Shown here one piece after another: positions 1-5,239 of a stretch of 8,426 bases of DNA. Numbering within the stretch: position 1 is the first letter of the stretch; every line of letters starts with the position of its first letter. The stretch covers positions 1-8,426 of the forward strand of contig PPDG01000114.1 of NCBI GenBank assembly GCA_002899795.1, written 5' to 3'. The notes under the pieces are model-generated. The model was not told the DNA's origin. It did no database searches and saw only the letters and a program-made list of their open reading frames with translations. The DNA comes from Desulfobacteraceae bacterium (lineage in GTDB: Bacteria > Desulfobacterota > Syntrophobacteria > BM002). The translations under genes and the position numbers were made by a program.

Positions 1-5
1 CATAG

Positions 6-65
6 ATGAAAAAAAAAGGACTGGCGCAATTGTGCGAGGAGTATGCGGAATATCTTGAGGCATAG
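6..65 (+). other. 19-codon ORF at the left edge, status unclear
   Basis: An ATG at 6-8 opens a short frame that begins Met-Lys-Lys-Lys, continues with an acidic helix-like stretch (LCEEYAEYLEA) and stops at TAG 63-65. A TAG lies in the same frame directly upstream (3-5), so it cannot be the simple tail of a longer gene. The ATG overlaps a TGA at 7-9 in frame 1, so an upstream gene may end there with an ATGA overlap. The run of nine A residues (9-17) could also hide a one-base indel joining frame 2 to this frame, which would make this the true C-terminus of an upstream protein. I cannot tell which, and I recognise no family. Confidence 0.2.
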
Positions 66-95
66 CGCACCACCCGGCGAGACGAGGCAGTTATA

Positions 96-177
96 CGTTA
101 TACGTTATTGGATATTATCAAGGAGAAGCTAAGCCACCAAAACGCTTCGAATCGCTGAATCTTCTTTTCGTATAACG
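96..177. repeat. Inverted repeat in the 176-bp AT-rich spacer upstream of the MBL gene
   Basis: The spacer 66-241 contains no gene. Within it, CGTTATACG (96-104) and CGTATAACG (169-177) are perfect 9-bp inverted arms about 64 bp apart. Each sits in a short run of related TTAT/ATAAC-type units (91-110 and 170-198). The arms may be remnants of a dispersed intergenic repeat. No convincing promoter or terminator was seen here. Confidence 0.4.
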
Positions 178-241
178 AATAACAAATAACCGATAACTTC
201 ATGGTTCTTAGTGTCTACTGCCTACTACTTCTGGAGTTAAC

Positions 242-1633
242 ATGGAGAAACTGACATTTTTGGGTGCCACAGGTACGGTCACAGGATCACGATTTCTTTT
301 GGAAGTCAACGGGAATAGACTGCTGATAGATTGTGGTCTTTTCCAAGGGTTGAAAAAAAACCGGCTGAAAAATTGGGAACCTTTCCCAATCTCCCCCGCT
401 GAAATAGATCGGGTTTTTCTCACCCATGCTCACATTGACCATTCAGGCTATTTGCCCCGTCTGTGCAAAGAGGGTTTCAAGGGCGAGGTCCACTGCACCC
501 ATGCCACCTATGATCTTTGCGACATCATGTTGCGCGACTGCGGCCACCTGCAGGAAGAAGACGCCCGTTGGGCCAACAAAAAGGGATTTTCCAAGCACCG
601 ACCCGCACTGCCGCTGTACACAGTAGAGGATGCGGAGACAACGCTGTCGCGGTTTGAGCCTTATCACTACGGCGAGGACATCTTCATTACTGACACACTG
701 CGGGTTAAGTTCAAAGACGCAGGACACATCCTCGGTTCTTCGTTTGTAGACGTGAAGTCAACGAAGGAAGGGAAAGTGAAGAGGATCGTCTTCAGTGGCG
801 ACCTTGGAAGACCGGCGCGACCCATCCTCCGAGATCCAGTCCAGGCTTTCGAGGTGGACTTTCTTGTTTTGGAATCAACCTACGGCGGCCGTCTGCACGA
901 CAATAAATCGCCTGAAAAAGACCTGGCACGCGTAATCAATGCAAGCGTGAAAAGAGGGGGAGTGCTGGTAATACCTGCATTTGCCGTTGGCCGCACGCAA
1001 CAAATACTCTACGCCTTGAGGGAATTGGAAGGCCAGAAAGAGATACCTTCACTCCCTGTCTATGTAGATTCACCTATGGCAATAAATACAACGACTGTTT
1101 TTGAAAAGAGAAAAGGGTATTATGATCTGACGGCCAAAGTTCTGGAACTGAACGGAACCCGTATTCTTCAGCCGCAGCAGATTCATTTCTGTAGACACCG
1201 AGACCAATCAAAGGCACTGAACCAACTAGATGAGCGTGCCATTATCATTTCTGCCAGCGGCATGGCCACCGGCGGCCGCATCCTGCATCACTTGAAGTAT
1301 CGGTTGCCTCGCACCCAAGACACCCTGTTGTTTATTGGCTACCAGGCAGAAGGTACCAGAGGAAGAACGATCTTGGACGGAGAGAATACAGTGAAGATCC
1401 ACGGAAAGTATATCTCCACTCGAGCCCACGTTGAAAATATATCCGGCTTCTCCGCCCACGCAGACTCCAATGAGATCTTGGCCTGGCTAATCGGCTTCAA
1501 TCGACCCCCCAAGAAAACTTTTCTCGTTCATGGTGAGCCTGAAGCCTCGGCATCATTGGCAGAGGAAATCCAACAGAGATTGGGATGGGATGTGGTGGTT
1601 CCCAAATTTGAGGAGAGTTTTAGGCTTGAATAA
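242..1633 (+). CDS. MBL-fold / beta-CASP metallo-hydrolase (CPSF / RNase J-like, COG1236 type)
   Basis: A complete 463-residue cytoplasmic protein of the metallo-beta-lactamase superfamily with a beta-CASP insert, the group that includes CPSF73-like and RNase J-like nucleases. Metal-binding motifs are all visible: Asp30 (LIDCG), HAHIDH at 62-67, His162 (DAGHILGS) and Asp187 (SGDLGR). The beta-CASP signature residues follow: Glu211 (ESTYGG), His349/350 after SGMATGGR, and His406 (GFSAHADS). A C-terminal LVHGE (428-432) closes the RNA-specificity region. No signal peptide or membrane segment is seen. The ATG at 242 is preceded by GGAG (233-236) at good spacing, and length and N-terminus fit the family. 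The likely role is a zinc-dependent RNA endo- or exonuclease in RNA processing, by family analogy; the bacterial members of this subgroup are poorly characterised, so the substrate is unknown. It stands alone, 258 bp ahead of the selenoprotein gene. Confidence 0.96.
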   Translation: MEKLTFLGATGTVTGSRFLLEVNGNRLLIDCGLFQGLKKNRLKNWEPFPISPAEIDRVFLTHAHIDHSGYLPRLCKEGFKGEVHCTHATYDLCDIMLRDCGHLQEEDARWANKKGFSKHRPALPLYTVEDAETTLSRFEPYHYGEDIFITDTLRVKFKDAGHILGSSFVDVKSTKEGKVKRIVFSGDLGRPARPILRDPVQAFEVDFLVLESTYGGRLHDNKSPEKDLARVINASVKRGGVLVIPAFAVGRTQQILYALRELEGQKEIPSLPVYVDSPMAINTTTVFEKRKGYYDLTAKVLELNGTRILQPQQIHFCRHRDQSKALNQLDERAIIISASGMATGGRILHHLKYRLPRTQDTLLFIGYQAEGTRGRTILDGENTVKIHGKYISTRAHVENISGFSAHADSNEILAWLIGFNRPPKKTFLVHGEPEASASLAEEIQQRLGWDVVVPKFEESFRLE

Positions 1634-1759
1634 ATTGGAGTAGTGGAGCTGCAAACGATTGTAGATATTAGATTTCAGATTGAAGATTTGAAAGAATAGC
1701 ATTGACCCTATTTCATAGATAATGAGATATTCCTGCCGATCAAACTATCTCTAACTTAA

Positions 1760-1777
1760 CGCTAACTCTTGTTAGCG
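1760..1777. other. Perfect 7-bp stem-loop without a T tract
   Basis: CGCTAAC (1760-1766), loop TCTT, GTTAGCG (1771-1777) form a perfect hairpin in the middle of the spacer, 127 bp after the MBL stop. The following bases are AGTGCC rather than a run of T, so it is not a standard intrinsic terminator. It could be an RNA-processing or end-stabilising hairpin for the upstream message, or an operator-like palindrome. Confidence 0.35.
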
Positions 1778-1829
1778 AGTGCCACTGGAGACTCAATGAA
1801 CGAGAACCGTAGAATGTCGGATTCCTAAT

Positions 1830-1857
1830 TTGATTTGTAAATTCTGCAATCTACAAT
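1830..1857 (+). promoter_or_regulatory. Candidate sigma-70-type promoter for the selenoprotein gene
   Basis: TTGATT (1830-1835) and TACAAT (1852-1857) are separated by 16 bp and resemble -35 and -10 boxes, the latter matching five of six consensus bases. Transcription would start near 1864, giving a leader of about 28 nt that holds the purine-rich ribosome binding site AGAGAGGGGG (1875-1884). The region is AT-rich and repeat-like, so chance matches are likely. Confidence 0.3.
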
Positions 1858-1891
1858 CATAAATCTTAAATCTAAGAGAGGGGGATAAGAG

Positions 1892-2107
1892 ATGGCAGAC
1901 AAAGTGATCATTTACGGTAAATCCAGTTGACCCTACACAAACAAAGCCAGGTCGGCTTACGGAGACAAGGCCACTTACATAGACGTTGCTAACGACAAGG
2001 AAAAGCTCGAGGAAATGCTCGAAGTGTCCAAAGGTGTAAGGAAAGTGCCGGTCATTGTTGAAGGTGAAAAGGTAGAAATCGGCTATGGGGGAACATGAGG
2101 CGTGTAA
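1892..2107 (+). CDS. Glutaredoxin-like selenoprotein with two Sec residues (UXX-star type); TGA at 1928-1930 and 2096-2098 read as Sec
   Basis: Reading through two TGA codons gives a coherent 71-residue protein that ends at TAA 2105-2107. It starts MADKVIIYGKSS, then Sec13 in UPYT, where glutaredoxins have CPYC. A helix, YIDVAND (strand 2), KEKLEEMLEVSKG (helix 2), KVPVIVEG with the cis-Pro at 53, and the GYGG turn (64-67) follow in glutaredoxin/thioredoxin-fold order. It ends T-Sec69-G-V-stop, replacing the last helix of a normal glutaredoxin. There is no cysteine at all, so both redox-active residues would be Sec. AGAGAGGGGG lies 7 bp before the ATG. SECIS-like hairpins follow both UGAs. 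From memory this matches the family named UXX-star (seleno)protein; a thiol/selenol oxidoreductase role is inferred from fold, and substrates are unknown. A conventional caller would see only 12 codons, or miss it entirely. Confidence 0.9.
1944..1958 (+). promoter_or_regulatory. SECIS-like hairpin for the first UGA (Sec13)
   Basis: AAGCC (1944-1948) pairs with GGCTT (1954-1958) around the loop AGGTC. The GGU of the loop starts 19 nt after the UGA at 1928-1930. Bacterial SECIS elements lie just downstream of the UGA within the coding region and present a G/U-rich apical loop to SelB. The Escherichia coli fdhF loop also reads AGGUC at a very similar distance (recalled, not searched). Pairing below this upper stem was not established. 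Confidence 0.75.
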
Positions 2108-2108
2108 C

Positions 2109-2127
2109 GACTCATCGGTGATGAGTC
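2109..2127 (+). promoter_or_regulatory. SECIS-like hairpin for the second UGA (Sec69), lying past the stop codon
   Basis: GACTCATC (2109-2116) and GATGAGTC (2120-2127) form a perfect 8-bp stem with loop GGT (2117-2119). The loop starts 18 nt after the UGA at 2096-2098, nearly the same as for the first site. The hairpin begins just after the TAA at 2105-2107, so it is untranslated. This is expected when Sec is the third residue from the C-terminus. It has no T tract, so it is not a typical terminator. Confidence 0.8.
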
Positions 2128-2220
2128 ACAGAGACGGTACACTTGCAACCTCCTTTGGACAAACAATTAGGTGTCAGTGCTGCATTGCTAAATCCCAAAT
2201 CTCAAACACCAAATTTTAAG

Positions 2221-2281
2221 GTGTCAGGTGTCAGGTGTCAGAAATGATAGACCTGAACACTGAAACCCGAACACTGAAACC
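2221..2281. repeat. Three tandem GTGTCAG units followed by two GAACACTGAAACC units
   Basis: GTGTCAG is repeated three times without gaps (2221-2241), with another copy at 2171-2177. GAACACTGAAACC then occurs twice with one base between (2255-2267 and 2269-2281). The reverse complement of the second motif (GGTTTCAGTGTTC) resembles the first, so the block can fold imperfectly on itself. The spacer 2108-2400 has no supported gene. The repeats may be dispersed intergenic repeats, or binding sites for a regulator of the downstream kinase gene. Confidence 0.6.
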
Positions 2282-2326
2282 TTAGCCGTAGTGATTTGTA
2301 ATTTGTAATTTTGATTTACGTGAGTC

Positions 2327-2342
2327 GGGCAAGCTTTTTGCA
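2327..2342 (+). promoter_or_regulatory. Candidate sigma-54 (-24/-12) promoter for the hybrid kinase gene
   Basis: GGGCAAGCTTTTTGCA matches the sigma-54 pattern TGGCAC-N5-TTGCA closely. The GG (2328-2329) and GC (2340-2341) doublets have the required 10 bases between them, and only the first T and the last C of the upstream half differ. Transcription would start near 2353, leaving a leader of about 48 nt. The repeats at 2221-2281 would then lie about 70-130 bp upstream, where enhancer-binding activators usually bind. This is a visual match only. Confidence 0.4.
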
Positions 2343-2375
2343 TAAAAATTTGTGTTCCCCTCAACGCATTGAAGG

Positions 2376-2391
2376 TCCTTGTAATCAAGGA
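2376..2391 (+). promoter_or_regulatory. Hairpin covering the kinase Shine-Dalgarno sequence
   Basis: TCCTTG (2376-2381) and CAAGGA (2386-2391) form a perfect 6-bp stem with loop TAAT. The right arm contains AAGGA, the only good ribosome binding site for the ATG at 2401 (8-9 bp away). The pairing could lower translation initiation. The AAGGA spacing also supports 2401 as the start rather than an in-frame start further upstream. Confidence 0.4.
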
Positions 2392-2400
2392 ACTCCAATT

Positions 2401-5229
2401 ATGAAGCCAGATTTGTCCGACAGGGTACGAATTCTTGCGGTTGATGACGACCAAAACGTTCTCGACCTCTATGAGGAATTTCTTTCTTCACCAATCTCTA
2501 CCTACCAGTTTGATCTAACGCTTTGCCATCAAAGTGAAACCGCGGTTGAAGCGGTGCGAATGGCCATCGAGGATGAGGAGCCTTTTGCTGCTGCCTTCCT
2601 CGACATCCGTATGGATTCAGGTCCGGACGGTGTCTGGGCAGCAGAGCAGATCCGAACCCTGGATCCAAACATCGAAATTGTCATGGTCACAGCCCATAAT
2701 GATGTCGGCCCAGAAGAAATTGTCTCTCGCGTCCCCCCTGCCGGGAAGCTGCTCTACATTAGGAAACCTTTTACTCCGGAAGAGATTAAACAATTTGCCG
2801 TGGCGCTCGGTGCAAAGTGGCAGCAGGAGATACAACTCCTCAAAATTCAGGCTCAGCTGGAAGGCCACGTTGAGGAAAGAGCCACTGATTTGATAAAAAC
2901 AAACGAGCAAATGACACGGGAGATAGAAGAGCGCCGGCGAGCTGAGGAGGAACTGCGAGAAAGCGATGAAAAGTACAGAACCATCCTGGAAAACATCGAG
3001 GAAGGCTACTTCGAAGTGGATCTTGCTGGGAATTTCACCTATGTAAATGATTCACTGTGTCGAATCTCGGGATATAACTGGGAAGAACTGATTAATATGA
3101 ACAACCGGGACTACACCACCCCGGAGACCGCTAAAGAAATGTATCAAGTCTTTAGCAAAACCTATCAGACCGGTGAGCCCGCGAAAATTGTAAACTATGA
3201 CATTTTTAGAAAGGATGGCAGCACTAGAACCCTGGAGCTCTCTGCATCTTTGCTGGCGAATTCTACAGGCGAACCTGTTGGTTTCCGAGGCGTAGTCCGC
3301 GATGTTACAAAACGCAAGCGGGCGGAGGAGGCCTTGCGTGAAAGTGAAGAGCGCTATAGGAGCCTTTTCAAAAACAATCACACGGTGATGCTACTTATTG
3401 ATCCGGAGACTGCAGACATAGTAGATGCCAATCCTGCAGCTTGCTCCTTTTATGGTTGGGGCCATGAAGAACTCACCAGCAAGAAAATTACCGATATCAA
3501 TACACTCACTGACGAGCAAGTTTACCAAGAAATAGAGCAAGCGAAGTCAGAACAAAACCAGCACTTTTTGTTCCGTCACCGTTTGGCAAGAGACGAGATT
3601 GTCGATGTTGAAGTCTTCAGTGGTCCGATCGTACTGAACGGCAAACAGCTTCTGTATTCGATCGTTCACGATATCACCGAGCGCAAACAAGTCATTGAAG
3701 CACTCCGGGCCAGCGAAGAAAAGTACCGCACGGTTCTGGAAGCAAATCCGGATCCTGTGGTTGTCTACGACATTGATGGCAAAGTTGTCTATTATAACCC
3801 TGCCTTCACCCGTGTTTTCGGCTGGTCCCTGGGTGAGCGTTTGGGCAAAAAAATGGATGTTTTCGTACCTGAGGAGAGCTTGCCAGAGACCCAAACGATG
3901 ATCAACAGGGTGTTAGCTGGCGAAAGCTTCTCTGGCATAGAAACCCGGCGATACACCAAGGAAGGAAAGCTCATCCCCGTCAGCATCAGTGGAGCCGTTC
4001 TTCGAGATATGGACGGCAACCCTGTGGGGAGTGTCATCAATTTACGAGACATCAGCGAACAGAAAAATCTGGAGGGCCAGCTGCAGCAAGCTCAAAAAAT
4101 GGAGGCCGTCGGCACTCTGGCGGGGGGAATCGCTCACGATTTTAATAACCTGCTCCAAGCCATACAAGGCTATACGGAACTCCTACTAATGCGCAAGAAG
4201 GAGGGAGAGTCCGATTGGCGAGAACTACAGGAAGTCATCCGTGCCTCCAAAAGAGGAGCGGAACTGACTCAGCAACTGCTCACCTTCAGTCGCAAGGTTG
4301 AGAGCAAAAGAAGACCCCTCGATCTCAATCAGGAGGTGGGAGAATTACGAGAACTGCTCGAGCGCACCATTCCCAAGATGATAGATGTCGAATTTAAACT
4401 CGCTGACAATCTCAAAATGGTCAACGCTGACTCGGCGCACCTGAAGCAAGTGCTCGTGAACCTCGCTGTCAACGCTAAAGATGCAATGGCTGAGGGCGGC
4501 AAGCTGCTCATTGAGACGCAAAGCGTAACTTTAGATCAGGAATTTTGCAGGAGATATGCTGAAGTAAAGCCAGGGGATTACGTGCTGTTTTCGATCTCCG
4601 ATACCGGACATGGCATGGGTAAAGAGACGCTGGAGCACATCTTCGATCCTTTCTATACCACCAAGGAGGTTGGAAAGGGTACAGGCCTCGGTCTGGCAAT
4701 AGTTTACGGAATTATAAAAAATCACGAAGGCTACATCACCTGCTATAGCCGCCCCGAGGTTGGAACCACCTTTAGAATATATCTACCGACAATAGAGCCG
4801 GAAGCCGTGCCTGTAGACGTATTGATAGTACCGGAGCCTGAGGGTCTCGCCACAGGAGGTAACGAAACCATTTTGCTGGTGGATGACGAGGAGTTCATTA
4901 GGGAACTGGGGGTGGATGTACTCGGACGTGCTGGTTACACAGTTCTCACTGCCAACAATGGGGAAAACGCCTTAGAACTATACCGTCAGGAGCGGGCTCG
5001 GATTGACTTGGTGATTCTGGATTTGATCATGCCTGGCATGGGTGGCAGCAAGTGTCTCGAGGAACTTCTCACCATAGATCCACATACACGAGTATTGATA
5101 GCCAGTGGCTACTCACCCGATGGTCCTACCAAAGGAGCCCTTGACAGAGGCGCCAAAGGTTTTGTCAGCAAACCCTACGATACCAATCAGTTGCTGCAAC
5201 TGATTCGTGAGATCCTGGATAGAAATTAA
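2401..5229 (+). CDS. Soluble hybrid sensor histidine kinase: REC-PAS-PAS-PAS-HisKA-HATPase-REC
   Basis: A 942-residue cytoplasmic phosphorelay protein with no membrane segment. The N-terminal receiver (about 10-138) has acidic Asp15-17, phosphoacceptor Asp68, Thr97 and Lys122. A coiled coil (about 141-190) leads to three PAS domains (about 190-305, 317-427, 439-552). Each is preceded by a near-identical linker of the type RAEEALRESEERYR (about 178-193, 305-320, 427-442). The NtrB-like H box GGIAHDFNN carries His579. The ATPase shows the N box (NAKDAM, Asn691), DTGHGMG (734-740), FDPFYTTK (748-755) and GKGTGLGLA (758-766). The C-terminal receiver (about 821-940) has Asp828/829, phosphoacceptor Asp874, Ser902 and Lys924. 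The ATG at 2401 has AAGGA at good spacing; the frame is open back to 2311, but those 30 codons do not look like protein and contain the promoter candidate. Signal and output partner are unknown, and no separate response regulator lies in the window. PAS domains may sense redox or a ligand (inference). Confidence 0.96.
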   Translation: MKPDLSDRVRILAVDDDQNVLDLYEEFLSSPISTYQFDLTLCHQSETAVEAVRMAIEDEEPFAAAFLDIRMDSGPDGVWAAEQIRTLDPNIEIVMVTAHNDVGPEEIVSRVPPAGKLLYIRKPFTPEEIKQFAVALGAKWQQEIQLLKIQAQLEGHVEERATDLIKTNEQMTREIEERRRAEEELRESDEKYRTILENIEEGYFEVDLAGNFTYVNDSLCRISGYNWEELINMNNRDYTTPETAKEMYQVFSKTYQTGEPAKIVNYDIFRKDGSTRTLELSASLLANSTGEPVGFRGVVRDVTKRKRAEEALRESEERYRSLFKNNHTVMLLIDPETADIVDANPAACSFYGWGHEELTSKKITDINTLTDEQVYQEIEQAKSEQNQHFLFRHRLARDEIVDVEVFSGPIVLNGKQLLYSIVHDITERKQVIEALRASEEKYRTVLEANPDPVVVYDIDGKVVYYNPAFTRVFGWSLGERLGKKMDVFVPEESLPETQTMINRVLAGESFSGIETRRYTKEGKLIPVSISGAVLRDMDGNPVGSVINLRDISEQKNLEGQLQQAQKMEAVGTLAGGIAHDFNNLLQAIQGYTELLLMRKKEGESDWRELQEVIRASKRGAELTQQLLTFSRKVESKRRPLDLNQEVGELRELLERTIPKMIDVEFKLADNLKMVNADSAHLKQVLVNLAVNAKDAMAEGGKLLIETQSVTLDQEFCRRYAEVKPGDYVLFSISDTGHGMGKETLEHIFDPFYTTKEVGKGTGLGLAIVYGIIKNHEGYITCYSRPEVGTTFRIYLPTIEPEAVPVDVLIVPEPEGLATGGNETILLVDDEEFIRELGVDVLGRAGYTVLTANNGENALELYRQERARIDLVILDLIMPGMGGSKCLEELLTIDPHTRVLIASGYSPDGPTKGALDRGAKGFVSKPYDTNQLLQLIREILDRN

Positions 5230-5239
5230 AATCCTGCCT

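Larger units (their letters stand above)
1655..1874. repeat. AT-rich spacer with degenerate AGATTT/AAATCT motifs
   Basis: The 258-bp gap between the MBL gene and the selenoprotein gene holds no convincing gene. Its two ends carry related AT-rich motifs in opposite orientation. GATTGTAGA (1659-1667) followed by several AGATTT/AGATTG units lies at the left; TCTACAATC (1850-1858) followed by AAATCTTAAATCT lies at the right. Only the 9-bp core is a perfect inverted match, and the rest is degenerate. Similar wording recurs at 2190-2216 and 2294-2315, which suggests a genome-wide intergenic repeat style rather than a single functional element. Confidence 0.4.

Noticed and set aside
3..65. In-frame TAG before the 19-codon ORF read as pyrrolysine
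   Set aside because: Only one codon of context is visible upstream and nothing supports pyrrolysine use here.
1796..1828. 10-codon ORF (MNENRRMSDS) with GGAG upstream, a possible leader peptide for the selenoprotein gene
   Set aside because: Too short and without runs of any regulatory amino acid; no attenuator-like paired hairpins follow.
1659..1858. Insertion-sequence ends (GATTGTAGA and TCTACAATC)
   Set aside because: Only 9 bp match, no transposase lies between them and no target-site duplication was seen.
2221..2281. CRISPR-like array
   Set aside because: Units are 7 and 13 bp and tandem, with no unique spacers and no cas genes.
2311..2400. 30-codon N-terminal extension of the kinase from an upstream in-frame start
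   Set aside because: No ribosome binding site, residues unlike a receiver N-terminus, and it overlaps the promoter candidate; ATG 2401 has AAGGA at good spacing.
3547..3894. Minus-strand open frame of 115 codons inside the kinase gene (and a similar one at 3052-3381)
   Set aside because: Antisense shadows of a gene with clear domains; no ribosome binding site or recognisable protein.
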